A stretch of 64,000 nt of DNA, from contig MKTW01000007.1 in NCBI GenBank assembly GCA_001898405.1, positions 1 through 64,000 on the forward strand, written 5' to 3'. The position numbers and the translations under genes were made by a program. The stretch comes from Sphingobacteriales bacterium 44-61. GTDB lineage: Bacteria; Bacteroidota; Bacteroidia; Chitinophagales; Chitinophagaceae. Positions 34,024 through 44,168 of the stretch are shown piece after piece. The stretch's first letter is position 1; each line of letters begins with the position of its first letter. Under the pieces are notes generated by a model. That model saw only the letters and a program-made list of their open reading frames with translations, did not search any database and was not told where the DNA came from.

Positions 34024-35260
34024 ATATAGTATAGCCTTGCTGGTATGCCTGCCTGCTGGTGTGGCAGCACAGCAAGCGCCTGTGCTGTCATTAGACACCA
34101 TTCTGCAACGCATTGACAGGAATAACATATTACTTCAATCGTATGGCCTCAAAGCAGAAAGTTATAAATACAGCGCGGATGCATCTACAGCCTGGATGGC
34201 ACCAATGGTAGGAGTGGGAACTTTTATGACGCCCTATCCCGGACAGATGATCATGGACCCGCGGGATAAAGGAAACATCATGCTGCAGATTGAGCAGGAT
34301 ATTCCCAACAGGGCAAAGCTCAATGCCCGCAAAAGATATATTGAATCGCAGGGGAATCTTGAAAGAGCTACCAGGGATATCACGCTGAACGATTTTAAAG
34401 CGCAGGCAAAGCGCTTATATTTTAACTGGCTTATCGCCTTGCAACGGATAAATGTGTTGCAGGAGAACGAGAAGATCATGATAACGATGAAGAAGATAGA
34501 AGAAGTAAGGTATCCCTATAATCAATCTCAGCTTGGCAGTTCATTTAAGGCAGAAGCCAGGATCGAAGAGAACCGAAATATGGTCCGCATGCAGGAAGGG
34601 ACGATTGGTAAAGCAAGAGCCTGGCTGAATAGTTTGATGAACGTACAGGGTAATGAACTTTTCGGGATAGACACTGCCCATTCGCCGGTCTTTGCCCGTG
34701 CCAACAATTACGATACAGCTTCGCTTTCCCTGATCCGTAAAGATGTTTTAAAGATGAATGAAAACATCGGGGCGATGCAGCTTAATATCGAAAGCATGAA
34801 AATGCAGAAAAAACCTGAATTCCGGATCCGGTTTGATCAGATGTTCCCATTGGGATCTTCCATGCCAAATGCTTACAGTATTATGGGTATGATCAGCATC
34901 CCCATCGTGCCATGGTCATCTAAAATGTATAAATCTGAGATCAAAGCTATGCAGTTCAATATCCAGGGAATGGAAAAAGAGAAAGCTGCCATGCTCCAGG
35001 AAACACAGGGTATGCTTTATGGAATGGAATATGAGATAAGAACAATGCAGAAAAGAATTCAAAGTATGGAGGAAAAAATAGTGCCTGCATTGCAAAAAAC
35101 ACTGGATGCAAATTTTATTTCTTACCAGGAAAATAAAATGCAATTGACACAGGTAATTGACGCCTGGGAAGCGCTTACGATGATGCAGATGGATGTACTG
35201 GATGAAAAATTAAAATTGTACGAAATGATAGTGGATTATGAAAAACAATTGTATCGCTAA
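34007..35260 (+). CDS. TolC-family outer membrane efflux protein (CusC-like)
   Basis: A 417-residue protein from ATG 34007, with signal peptide (GVAAQQ). The body is long amphipathic helix with coiled-coil repeats as in TolC/OEP proteins (QAKRLYFNWLIALQRINVLQENEKI; EMEYEIRTMQKRIQSMEEKIVPALQKT). Unusually Met-rich, for example MIMDPRDKGNIM and the final third, which suits a Cu(I)/Ag(I) exporter. Overlaps the pump at its start and the adaptor gene at its end (23 nt). Confidence 0.88.
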   Translation: MKQLIKYSIALLVCLPAGVAAQQAPVLSLDTILQRIDRNNILLQSYGLKAESYKYSADASTAWMAPMVGVGTFMTPYPGQMIMDPRDKGNIMLQIEQDIPNRAKLNARKRYIESQGNLERATRDITLNDFKAQAKRLYFNWLIALQRINVLQENEKIMITMKKIEEVRYPYNQSQLGSSFKAEARIEENRNMVRMQEGTIGKARAWLNSLMNVQGNELFGIDTAHSPVFARANNYDTASLSLIRKDVLKMNENIGAMQLNIESMKMQKKPEFRIRFDQMFPLGSSMPNAYSIMGMISIPIVPWSSKMYKSEIKAMQFNIQGMEKEKAAMLQETQGMLYGMEYEIRTMQKRIQSMEEKIVPALQKTLDANFISYQENKMQLTQVIDAWEALTMMQMDVLDEKLKLYEMIVDYEKQLYR

Positions 35261-36464
35261 TATTACAGTAGCAGGATTTCTGGTATTGATGTTTATTTCC
35301 TGCAATAATAAACCTGGAAAGGACATGCATGCTGAACATAAAGCTTCCGGTAAGGAACTGGTGATCGACAGCAGCCTTCAGACTCTGGCAAAACCGGTGA
35401 ATGCACAGGTGGTTTCAACCCTTCCTGCTATTGCACCTGAATCAGGCGGGCGGACCTTTTCAACAATAGTAAAAGGACAGGTTACTTATGATACCCGTGA
35501 TCAAACCAGTTTGTCGAGCAGGGTCAGCGGGCGGATAGAGAAGTTGTATATTAAATACAATTATCAGCCGGTGAAGAAGGGTCAATTGATCATGGAGATC
35601 TATTCTCCTGACCTGGTGACGGCTCAAAGGGAACTGCTTTTTATTGCACAAACTGGTAATGATGATGATATGTTGTCAAGAGCAAAACAGCGGTTGACAT
35701 TGCTGGGAATGCAACCTGCCCAGATCAGCCAGGTATTAAAAACGGGCAAAGCACTTTACAGGGTACCGGTTTATAGTACGGCAGGTGGTTATATACTGGA
35801 GAAGCAAACAGCTATAACCCCTGCTGCCCCGGCAGCTCCTGCATCGCAGGCGGACGGTGGTGGAATGGATAATATGGGTTCGGGCGGGGCAATCGCTAAT
35901 GCTCAAGGTGATGTTGCATCTTCTGCACCATCCATTCCTCTTCTGATCAGGGAAGGGCAATACGTTAACGCAGGCCAATCTTTATTTACCATTTACCATT
36001 CGGACAAGCTGGTGGCAGAGTTCGCTTTAAAACCCGAAACAGCAGCACAGGTTGGAAAAGGGCAGGAACTAATTTTTCACACTGTTGTTGGTGGAGGAAA
36101 AGAGTATGCCGGTAAGATCGGCCTGGTACAGCCAGTAGTAAGAAGCGGAGAAAATTTCACTTTGGTCAGGGTTTATATCAATTCCAAAGATTTATTGCCG
36201 GGTCAGCTCGTTACTGCCGATATTCCCGTCAGCTACAAATCAGGATGGTGGTTACCCAAAAAAGCAGTCTGGCAATCCGGTAACATAGCTATTGTTTTTA
36301 AAAAGCAAGACAATGTTTTTGTACCCATGCCGGTTGAAACAGGTGCAGAAGCAGAAGGTATGGTAATGATCACTACTGCAATCGGAGATTGGAAAGTGGC
36401 AGAGAATGCTTGGTACCTTGTAGACAGCGAAAGTTTTATTAAAACAACCGGTCAATCAAAATAA
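35238..36464 (+). CDS. RND periplasmic adaptor lipoprotein (CusB-like), first copy
   Basis: A 408-residue lipoprotein (FISC, Cys22). It has the adaptor layout: beta-barrel (VKGQVTYDTRDQTSLSSRVSGRIEKLYIKY), a short hairpin (DLVTAQRELLFIAQTG), lipoyl half-motifs, and a membrane-proximal domain. A Gly/Ala/Met-rich insertion near 200-225 (PASQADGGGMDNMGSGG) is unusual. It links the inner-membrane pump to TolC. One nt separates it from a second adaptor gene. Confidence 0.88.
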   Translation: MKNNCIANITVAGFLVLMFISCNNKPGKDMHAEHKASGKELVIDSSLQTLAKPVNAQVVSTLPAIAPESGGRTFSTIVKGQVTYDTRDQTSLSSRVSGRIEKLYIKYNYQPVKKGQLIMEIYSPDLVTAQRELLFIAQTGNDDDMLSRAKQRLTLLGMQPAQISQVLKTGKALYRVPVYSTAGGYILEKQTAITPAAPAAPASQADGGGMDNMGSGGAIANAQGDVASSAPSIPLLIREGQYVNAGQSLFTIYHSDKLVAEFALKPETAAQVGKGQELIFHTVVGGGKEYAGKIGLVQPVVRSGENFTLVRVYINSKDLLPGQLVTADIPVSYKSGWWLPKKAVWQSGNIAIVFKKQDNVFVPMPVETGAEAEGMVMITTAIGDWKVAENAWYLVDSESFIKTTGQSK

Positions 36465-36465
36465 T

Positions 36466-37677
36466 ATGGAAAGGAAAAAATTTTTGAAAGTTGCGGCCTT
36501 GACAGTGCTGACGCCCAGTCTGATACTGGCGGCGTGTAAAGAAACGAAGAAACAGTCCGCTGAAGCAAAAAAGACCTATACCTGTCCCATGCATCCACAG
36601 ATCATACAGGAAAGCCCTGGCACCTGTCCTATTTGCGGAATGGACCTGGTTCCCTTCGATAAAAACAATACGGATGCCAGCTTATTATTAAACGAAAGCC
36701 AGGTGGCGCTTGCGAATATTACAACTGTAATAATTGGCAATGGCTCATTAAACAATAATACTGTATTGAATGGACGCTTAACAGTGAATCCGGAACAAAC
36801 AGCTTTTATTTCCAGCCGTGTTGCCGGCCGTATAGAAGTTTTGTTTGTGAAGGAAACCGGTGTGAAAGTAAATAAGGGACAACCTCTTTATAAGATTTAC
36901 TCTGAGCAACTGGCCTCGCTTCAACAGGAATACCTGTTGGCCATTGCACAGGCGAAGCAATTTCCCAATGATGAACGGTTTCAACAAATAGAAAAATCAG
37001 CCCGGCAGAAATTGTTATTGTATGATCAAACAGAAGCACAGTTGCAGCAGCTCATTCAATTGCAGAAAACAGATCCTTATGTTACCTATCCGGCACCTGC
37101 AAGCGGTATTGTAGCTGAATTGCAGGTGACCGAAGGGCAGTATATAAGTGAAGGTGGCACACTTATGCGTATTGAAGGGTATAACAGTTTGTGGGTAGAA
37201 GCAGATGTTTATCCTAATGAAACAGCTAACATAAGAAAAGGACAGGTTGTAAAAGTGATCGTCCCGGGTTGGGACGATCAGCCGCAGGATATGACCATTC
37301 AATTTATTAATCCGTCATTGCAAAGCGGCAGCCAGTTAATGCAGGTAAGGGGTACCATTCCTAACCCGGATAACCAATGGCAGCCAGGCCTTCAGGCAAA
37401 TATCCTGGTGCCGGTCAAAAGTGCCGGCAGTGCGCTTACCATACCGGCCGGGGCAGTGATAAGAGATGGAAAAGGGATGCATGTGTGGGTAGAAAAGGGC
37501 AGAGGGAAATTTATTCCCCGTCCGGTGAAAACAGGTCTTGAAAATGCAGACGTTGTGGAAATAACAGAAGGATTAAAAGAAGGCGAGAAAGTTGTTGTTA
37601 CAGGAGCGTATTTATTATACAGCGAGTATATACTGAAGAAAGGCGCCGATCCCATAGCCGGTCATACACATGGGTAA
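36466..37677 (+). CDS. RND periplasmic adaptor lipoprotein with heavy-metal-binding domain, second copy
   Basis: A 403-residue lipoprotein (LAAC, Cys24). Residues 38-65 are a heavy-metal-binding domain YTCPMHPQI...PGTCPICGMDLVP, absent from the first adaptor. The rest is a CusB-like adaptor (VAGRIEVLFVKETGVKVNKGQ, TYPAPASGIVAELQVTEGQYI, GAVIRDGKGMHVWVEKG). Having two adaptors with one pump suggests a mixed assembly or a division between metal capture and structural bridging; this is inference. Confidence 0.9.
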   Translation: MERKKFLKVAALTVLTPSLILAACKETKKQSAEAKKTYTCPMHPQIIQESPGTCPICGMDLVPFDKNNTDASLLLNESQVALANITTVIIGNGSLNNNTVLNGRLTVNPEQTAFISSRVAGRIEVLFVKETGVKVNKGQPLYKIYSEQLASLQQEYLLAIAQAKQFPNDERFQQIEKSARQKLLLYDQTEAQLQQLIQLQKTDPYVTYPAPASGIVAELQVTEGQYISEGGTLMRIEGYNSLWVEADVYPNETANIRKGQVVKVIVPGWDDQPQDMTIQFINPSLQSGSQLMQVRGTIPNPDNQWQPGLQANILVPVKSAGSALTIPAGAVIRDGKGMHVWVEKGRGKFIPRPVKTGLENADVVEITEGLKEGEKVVVTGAYLLYSEYILKKGADPIAGHTHG

Positions 37678-37694
37678 TTCTTAAAAATAAACAC

Positions 37695-39725
37695 ATGGAA
37701 CATCATCACCAACATCAGCAAACAAAACACCAGCATGATGGGGAAAATCCGCCAATGGGCCATGAGGGGCATGATCATCATGCAATGATGATCAGTGATT
37801 TCAGGAAGCGGTTTTATGTTGTGTTGATACTGACAATTCCTATCATGCTGCTCTCGGAAATGATACAGCACTGGTTGAATATCCGGATCAGTTTTACAGG
37901 ATCGGAATATGTGCTGCTGATCCTTTCATCCATTGTATTTTTTTACGGCGGCTGGCCTTTCCTAAAGGGTTGGTTCAGCGAAATGAAGACCTGGAAGCCT
38001 GGTATGATGACGCTGATAGGTTTTGCTATCACGGTTGCATATGTGTATAGCGTAGCAACAGTTCTTGGTTTAAAAGGGATGGATTTTTTCTGGGAACTGG
38101 CAACCCTGATCCTGATCATGCTGCTGGGGCATTGGATTGAAATGAAGTCTGTAGCTGGTGCGTCCAAAGAGCTGGAGCTATTGGTGCAATTAATGCCTTC
38201 AGACGCACATTTGGTACATGGCGATCACCTGATGGATGTTAAGACCGATTCATTGAAAGAAAATGATGTGATCCTTATTAAACCTGGCGAGAAAGTAGCG
38301 GCTGATGGAGCGATCATTGAGGGGGAAAGCTACCTGAACGAAAGTATGCTGACAGGAGAATCAAAGCCTGTGCGAAAGATCAAAGGAGACAAAGTGATCG
38401 CAGGTGCATTGAATGGCAATGGCTCTTTAAAGATCAAGGTATCGCATGGAGCCAGGGATTCTTACCTGTCGCAGGTGATCAAGCTGGTGCAGGATGCTCA
38501 GCGATCAAAATCAAAAACACAATTACTGGCTGATAAGGCTGCGCAATGGCTTACGCTGGTCGCAATTGTAGCCGGTATCGTTACTTTCTTGTATTGGTAT
38601 TTCAATGGAAAAGAATTAGCATTTGCAATTGAGCGCATGGTTACGGTAATTGTTATCTGCTGCCCGCATGCACTGGGTCTGGCTGTTCCATTGGTTGTAG
38701 CCAAGTCAACGGCATTGTCTGCGAAGAACGGATTACTGATCAAAAACAGAACAGATTTTGAAAACTCCCGGAAAGTGACCACACTTGTTTTTGATAAAAC
38801 GGGTACGCTGACTGTCGGAAAATTTGAAGTATCCAAGGTTGTTGTTATAACAAAAGAGCTGGATGAGAAAGAACTCGTCCGCCTGGCTGCTGCTTTGGAA
38901 CAAAATTCAGAACATCCGATTGCCACAGGCATTATACAGAAAGCAAAAGACCTATCAGTTTCTATTCCTTCACCACAAAATTTCAATGCTATCACAGGCA
39001 AAGGTGTTGAAGCAACAGTGGAAGGCAAACAGGTCAAAGTGGTGAGCCCTGGCTATCTGAAGGAAAAAAACATTGCCCTGCCTGCGGATTTTAAAGCCGA
39101 AGGTGATGAAACAGTTGTATTTGTTTTGTTAAATGATGCACTGGCCGGCTATATCGCTTTATCGGATGAGATCAGATCTGAATCAATAGCTGCGATCAGG
39201 ACGCTGCACGACAATAATATAAAATCTGTTCTTCTCACCGGCGACAATTCCAAAGTAGCAGAAAGCGTAAGCAGGAAACTGGGAATTGATACTTACTATG
39301 CAGAAGTGTTGCCTCATCAGAAGCTGGAAAAGATCAAAGAACTGCAGGAAAAAGGCGAGTTTGTAGCAATGACTGGTGATGGAGTTAATGATGCACCGGC
39401 ACTTGCCCAGGCAGATGTTGGGATTGCAGTGGGAAGTGGTAGCGATATTGCAGCAGAAACAGCAGGAATTGTGTTGGTAAACAGTAATCCAAAGGATATC
39501 GTGAACCTTGTCTTATTCGGAAAAGCGACCTACCGGAAAATGATCCAGAATCTTGCCTGGGCAACCGGTTATAATGTGGTAGCACTTCCCCTGGCTGCAG
39601 GTGTTTTGTATAAGGCAGGCATATTGCTTAGCCCTGCCGCTGGAGCAGTGTTGATGAGTGCAAGCACTGTGATAGTTGCCATCAATGCCGGAATGCTGAA
39701 AGTAAAAAATAAATCGACGGCTTAG
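37695..39725 (+). CDS. copB: CopB-type copper/silver P-type ATPase
   Basis: A 676-residue P1B-type ATPase. The N-terminus is a His-rich metal-binding tail (HHHQHQQTKHQH, HEGHDHH) rather than an HMA domain. The transmembrane metal motif is CPH (CCPHALGLA), characteristic of CopB (P1B-3). Other hallmarks are actuator LTGES, phosphorylation DKTGTLT, the HP dipeptide (SEHPIA) and GDGVNDAPAL hinge. It exports copper or silver ions from the cytoplasm. Last gene of the metal operon. Confidence 0.93.
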   Translation: MEHHHQHQQTKHQHDGENPPMGHEGHDHHAMMISDFRKRFYVVLILTIPIMLLSEMIQHWLNIRISFTGSEYVLLILSSIVFFYGGWPFLKGWFSEMKTWKPGMMTLIGFAITVAYVYSVATVLGLKGMDFFWELATLILIMLLGHWIEMKSVAGASKELELLVQLMPSDAHLVHGDHLMDVKTDSLKENDVILIKPGEKVAADGAIIEGESYLNESMLTGESKPVRKIKGDKVIAGALNGNGSLKIKVSHGARDSYLSQVIKLVQDAQRSKSKTQLLADKAAQWLTLVAIVAGIVTFLYWYFNGKELAFAIERMVTVIVICCPHALGLAVPLVVAKSTALSAKNGLLIKNRTDFENSRKVTTLVFDKTGTLTVGKFEVSKVVVITKELDEKELVRLAAALEQNSEHPIATGIIQKAKDLSVSIPSPQNFNAITGKGVEATVEGKQVKVVSPGYLKEKNIALPADFKAEGDETVVFVLLNDALAGYIALSDEIRSESIAAIRTLHDNNIKSVLLTGDNSKVAESVSRKLGIDTYYAEVLPHQKLEKIKELQEKGEFVAMTGDGVNDAPALAQADVGIAVGSGSDIAAETAGIVLVNSNPKDIVNLVLFGKATYRKMIQNLAWATGYNVVALPLAAGVLYKAGILLSPAAGAVLMSASTVIVAINAGMLKVKNKSTA

Positions 39726-39737
39726 GAGAGGGGTTAA

Positions 39738-40460
39738 TCACAAATCCAGCCCGATCTCTTTCAGGAATTCCTCTTTATAATTATTCCCGATAGGTATTTC
39801 TTTTTGCCCGATAAAAACCCTGTTCCCCTCTATATGACTGATCTTGGATTTATTGATGATAAATGACCGGTGCACCCGCAAAAAAACCGGCCTGGGTAGT
39901 AACTCTTCTGCACTGGTAAAGGTCATTCCGGGCGAAAAGGTTTGCGTGGTGGTGACGATCCTGGTGAAGTTGCCATTGGCTTCTGCATAAAGCAGCTCAT
40001 CATATTTTATTTTGAAGATCTTCCTGTCTGTTTTAATGAAAATAAAGTCTTCAGAGGGTTTTTCTTCTACTGTTCTGACTGTTGGTGTGATATTGGTCGC
40101 GGCTTGCAACCGCTCTACCGCTTTATCTACCGCCATCATAAAACGATCTAGGGAGAATGGCTTAAGCAGGTAATCAACTGCTGATAGTTCAAATGCATCC
40201 ACCGCATACTCTTTATAGGCTGTGGTGAAAATAACCTGGGGCTGGGTTTTCAGGCTTTTCAGGAAGGAGACGCCGTCCATCACCGGCATATTGATATCGA
40301 GGAAAAGAATGTCTACATTCTGCTGTTGCAGCACCATCTTGGCTTCAAGTGCATTGCCACAGGAAGCCACTACTTCAAGATATGGAAGATGGCTGCAATA
40401 GGTTTGAATGATCTCACGTGCGATAGGCTCATCTTCAGCAATTACACATTTATAGGTCAT
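39738..40460 (-). CDS. LytTR-family response regulator
   Basis: A 240-residue regulator: receiver domain (1-120) with phospho-acceptor Asp in LFLDINMPVMDG and Lys in YLLKPFSL, then a LytTR DNA-binding domain (~138-240; FIFIKTDRKIFKIKYDELLYAEANGNFTRI is split across its first strands; FLRVHRSFIINKSKI). It overlaps the kinase gene by 4 nt and converges with copB. The divergent outer-membrane barrel gene next to the kinase is a likely target. Confidence 0.92.
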   Translation of the reverse strand: MTYKCVIAEDEPIAREIIQTYCSHLPYLEVVASCGNALEAKMVLQQQNVDILFLDINMPVMDGVSFLKSLKTQPQVIFTTAYKEYAVDAFELSAVDYLLKPFSLDRFMMAVDKAVERLQAATNITPTVRTVEEKPSEDFIFIKTDRKIFKIKYDELLYAEANGNFTRIVTTTQTFSPGMTFTSAEELLPRPVFLRVHRSFIINKSKISHIEGNRVFIGQKEIPIGNNYKEEFLKEIGLDL

Positions 40461-41491
40461 TTCCTGGATTTTAATTGAAGGGTGATCGTGTATTTTTCTT
40501 CCTCTTCCTGTATTTCCAATATGTGCTCAGCAGGATATAATAATTCCAGCCGCTTATATACATTGGTAAGCCCCATGCCGCTGTTTTTCCCCGGCAGTTT
40601 GCGTCCTGCTTTCTCCTTGCTGTAAGAATTACTGACCCTGAAAATAATCAGATTGCTTTCAGTTGCCAGCTTTATATCAATAAATGACTGTTTTGCAGCA
40701 GTGTTCCCGGCATATTTGAATGCATTTTCAACAAATACGATCAGCAGCATTGGTGCGATCTTTATATCATTTGTTGAGGGTACCTGTATTTCTGTCGTCA
40801 ACATCAGCCGGCTGCCCATCCTTATTTTTTCAAACTCGATATAATTATTGATATAATCCAGCTCCATTTTCAGGGGCACATAAGTTTCACCTGCTTCATA
40901 TACGGAATAACGCAGCAAATCGGACAGGCGAAGCAACAGGGGTGGTATCTTTTCATGTTGTGTGATAGACAAACCATAAAGATTGTTCAATGTATTGAAC
41001 AGGAAATGCGGGCTTAGCTGCGATTGGAGCAATTGAAGTTCGCCTTTACTTTGGGCTGCGGCTGTTCTGGCTTCCATCAATTGTTTCTGGGTAATGGAAC
41101 GGATCAGCTTTATGGTCATGCCGGTGGCCAGGCTAATGATAATAAATGGCAGTGCGTATAAAAATAGGTTGGCTGCGTCCTGGTCTCTCCGGGGAGAACG
41201 TACATGAAAGATCATCCAGGAAATGCAGGCTACTATTAATAAAGACAGGCCAATGATCAAATTCCGGGGTGATCTGTTAAAATGGGTAACCCAGGCATGG
41301 GCAAGATACCGGCCTGCAAATACACCAATGAAAAAGCATATGGTTAACCCGGTGGCTACAGTCTCCGATTCAGATACATCCAGTGAGTTTACATAAGTGA
41401 GGTTGGCAATCCAGACGGGGATGCCCAGTACAAAAGAAAACAGGAAATAATACCTGTTGCCAAAAAAGTCTTTAAAGTTGCTTGCACTCAT
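40457..41491 (-). CDS. LytS/YehU-type sensor histidine kinase
   Basis: A 344-residue membrane kinase with four predicted helices in residues 10-130 and a His_kinase domain at ~150: QSQLSPHFLFNTLNNL contains the phosphorylatable His, followed by a degenerate ATPase domain (FVENAFKYAG, GKNSGMGLTNVYKRLELLY). There is no large sensor domain, so the signal is probably perceived in the membrane. Coupled to its regulator by ATGA. Confidence 0.92.
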   Translation of the reverse strand: MSASNFKDFFGNRYYFLFSFVLGIPVWIANLTYVNSLDVSESETVATGLTICFFIGVFAGRYLAHAWVTHFNRSPRNLIIGLSLLIVACISWMIFHVRSPRRDQDAANLFLYALPFIIISLATGMTIKLIRSITQKQLMEARTAAAQSKGELQLLQSQLSPHFLFNTLNNLYGLSITQHEKIPPLLLRLSDLLRYSVYEAGETYVPLKMELDYINNYIEFEKIRMGSRLMLTTEIQVPSTNDIKIAPMLLIVFVENAFKYAGNTAAKQSFIDIKLATESNLIIFRVSNSYSKEKAGRKLPGKNSGMGLTNVYKRLELLYPAEHILEIQEEEEKYTITLQLKSRK

Positions 41492-41708
41492 GGATAATCT
41501 TTTGCTTACCGGTAAATATCTGTTGTATCTGTATCCCTGGTAAGTTTTGCTGATGGAAATGCTACTTTGCCTGTCAGAAAAGCTTTATGACATGACCAAT
41601 TTGTTCGTCCTGCTTTTAATGGTTTCCGTCAGCTGAAAGGAAAGGTACGACACTATTATTTCCAGAGCGGATGAGCCCTGGCAATATTTGCGGAACAAAC
41701 CGTTAATC

Positions 41709-44114
41709 ATGAAAAGTTTTGTCCTTTGTTTCGCAGTTTTACTGATCCATGCCCTTTCTTTTTCCCAGGCTATTACCGGCAAGGTGAAAGACGGCAACCT
41801 GCAACCCATAGCCGGCGCTACCATCCGCTTATTGAATCAATCAGATTCACTGCCGGTGCAAACAACCAGCAGCGAAGCGAATGGCAGTTTTAGCTTCCGG
41901 CAACTTCATTCCGGCAGGTTCATTCTTTCTATTGACGTGATCGGGCTGCAACCTTATCAAAGACCGGTCAGCATAGACAGCATGCAAAACGATTTGCAAT
42001 TGCCGGAAATAATCCTGCAACCCGGAGATGCAAAGGAATTGACGGCAGTGGTAGTGAAATCAAAAAAACCTTTGCTTGAGCATTCTCTTGATAAGACAGT
42101 CGTGAATGCAGATGCGATGATCGGCACTGCAGCCAGTAATGTGCTGGAAGTGTTGGCGCGTACACCGGGTGTAAGCGTAGATAACCAGGGAAATATCAGC
42201 CTGAAGGGTAGAACCGGGATCCTGGTGCTGATCAATGGCAGGCAAACTTATATGTCTGCGCAAGACCTGGCTGCTTATCTCAAATCTTTACCCGGAGCTA
42301 TACTGGATAAGATTGAACTGATCGATAACCCTTCTGCGCGCTATGATGCGGCCGGGAATGCCATCATCAACCTGCAATTAAAAAAGAACAGGGTGGGAGG
42401 ATTAACGGGCAATGTGGCTGCGGGATATGCGCAGGGAAAATATGGCCGGCAGAACTATTCAATGAACCTGAATTATAATTATAAAAAGATCAACCTGTTT
42501 ACCAATGTAGGCTACAATGTTGACAAGAATTATACAACAGATTTATATACCCGCCGGTATTATCATGAAGACGGAAGTCTTTCTTCTTCTGTATTACTGG
42601 ACAATAATCAGGTGGGAACCGGTAAGGCGCTCAATTTTATGGGTGGGCTGGATTATGAAGTGACCGCCAAAACAAGTTTTGGGTTTGTAGCTAATATCAA
42701 CCGCGGCAACAGGAACGGCCGTTTCGATTATTACAGCGAAACATTCGATTCACTTCAACAATTAACAGGAAAAGGATATGGCAATACTGTCAGTGAGGAT
42801 AAAAGAAATAATTACGGGCTTAATCTTAATCTGTTGCATAAATTCTCTCGCGAAGGTCAGGAGCTAAGTGCTGATGTCAATTACCTGCGATACCGCTTCA
42901 ATGGCCAGCAGGAATTGATAAACTTCCTGGATGAACAGCCAGTATCCCGTTTTTCTTATCAATTGCCTTCTTCTATCCGCATTTATACGGCCAAGACAGA
43001 TTATGTGCAGCCATTGAATAACGGCGGGAAACTGGAAACCGGTATCAAATCCAGTTTTGTGAAGAATGACAATACAACGGATTATTATGATAAGGATGGA
43101 ATAGCTCCTGTGTATGATCCAGCTTTGTCAAACAGGTTTATCTATAAAGAGAATATCAATGCAGCGTATATTAATGGCCGGCAAGACTGGGGCCGCTTTT
43201 CTGCACAGGCCGGTTTGCGTATGGAGCATACCTATATTAGTGGAAAGCAACCTGCCAATGCAGTATCAAAAGATACAGGTTTTAGCAGGAATTACGTGAA
43301 CTGGTTTCCTTCTGTTGCAGTAAGCTATAAACTTGATAGTACAGGTAAAAATATTCTTGGTTTGATGGTAAGCCGCAGGGTGAACCGCCCCAATTATCAA
43401 TTGCTGAACCCTTTTCTTTTTTACAAAGACAATTATTCTTACAGTGGAGGCAATCCCCTGCTGAGTCCCCAGTTCATGAGCCGTTATGAACTGAAGTACC
43501 GGCATGGTCAATTTTTATGGGCGGAATTAAGCTATAACGATTTCCGCAAGGTTATTTTGCAAACGACCAGGGCAGAAGACAGTCTTTTTATTACCCGCCC
43601 GGATAATTATGCAAAAGGGATCATGTTCTTATTGAGTGTTGGAGTAAATGTATCTCCAACAAAATGGTGGTCGATAAATTCAACGGTAAGACTATCCCGT
43701 ATTGGTTTAAGGGGGACGATCTACACAGAACAGCTGAGTCCGAATACAAATGTGCTGAGATGGGAACTGAATAACTATTTCACTATCAATCCCCGTCTTA
43801 GTGCAGAACTCAGCAGTTATTATGCGAGTGCGGATATGAATGGCCAAACTTCAACCAGTGGCATGTACAGGTTGAATGCGGCTATTCAGCAGAAGATCGG
43901 CGAAAAAGGCAGCATCCGGTTGGTGATGGATGATATTTTTCATACCTGGATTTATCATAACCGGTCTATGGGGTTGAAGCAGGCGGATTTTATACAGACG
44001 AGTGAATCAGGGACGCAGCGTTTTGGATTGGCGTTTACGTACCAGTTTGGGAAGAAATCGGTGAAGGGAAGAAAGAGTGATGCGGTGGAGGAAGAGAGGG
44101 GGAGGGTTGAGTAG
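41709..44114 (+). CDS. Outer-membrane beta-barrel protein, TonB-dependent-receptor-like (OMP_b-brl_3)
   Basis: An 801-residue protein from ATG 41709 with signal peptide (SFSQ). Residues 22-105 are a carboxypeptidase-regulatory-like domain (ITGKVKDGNLQPIAGATIRLL), ~120-215 a plug (VLEVLARTPGVSVDNQGNISLKGRTGILVLINGR), and ~220-790 a large barrel of alternating aromatic strands ending near FGLAFTYQFGKKS. The family resembles TonB-dependent transporters without a recognisable TonB box or SusD partner. It is transcribed away from the LytTR pair and probably regulated by it. Confidence 0.9.
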   Translation: MKSFVLCFAVLLIHALSFSQAITGKVKDGNLQPIAGATIRLLNQSDSLPVQTTSSEANGSFSFRQLHSGRFILSIDVIGLQPYQRPVSIDSMQNDLQLPEIILQPGDAKELTAVVVKSKKPLLEHSLDKTVVNADAMIGTAASNVLEVLARTPGVSVDNQGNISLKGRTGILVLINGRQTYMSAQDLAAYLKSLPGAILDKIELIDNPSARYDAAGNAIINLQLKKNRVGGLTGNVAAGYAQGKYGRQNYSMNLNYNYKKINLFTNVGYNVDKNYTTDLYTRRYYHEDGSLSSSVLLDNNQVGTGKALNFMGGLDYEVTAKTSFGFVANINRGNRNGRFDYYSETFDSLQQLTGKGYGNTVSEDKRNNYGLNLNLLHKFSREGQELSADVNYLRYRFNGQQELINFLDEQPVSRFSYQLPSSIRIYTAKTDYVQPLNNGGKLETGIKSSFVKNDNTTDYYDKDGIAPVYDPALSNRFIYKENINAAYINGRQDWGRFSAQAGLRMEHTYISGKQPANAVSKDTGFSRNYVNWFPSVAVSYKLDSTGKNILGLMVSRRVNRPNYQLLNPFLFYKDNYSYSGGNPLLSPQFMSRYELKYRHGQFLWAELSYNDFRKVILQTTRAEDSLFITRPDNYAKGIMFLLSVGVNVSPTKWWSINSTVRLSRIGLRGTIYTEQLSPNTNVLRWELNNYFTINPRLSAELSSYYASADMNGQTSTSGMYRLNAAIQQKIGEKGSIRLVMDDIFHTWIYHNRSMGLKQADFIQTSESGTQRFGLAFTYQFGKKSVKGRKSDAVEEERGRVE

Positions 44115-44124
44115 GGAAACGAAT

Positions 44125-44151
44125 AAAAAGTGCCAGATTTTGGCACTTTTT
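44125..44151. terminator. Bidirectional intrinsic terminator
   Basis: Stem AAAAAGTGCCA / TGGCACTTTTT (11 bp) with loop GATTT. A- and T-tracts on both sides suit both the barrel gene and the convergent small gene. Confidence 0.85.
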
Positions 44152-44168
44152 AAGAAGAAAGGTGAAAT

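Noticed and set aside
36252-37302. Minus-strand frames across the adaptor genes
   Set aside because: Shadow frames; translations are low-complexity Cys/Phe-rich and unlike real proteins.
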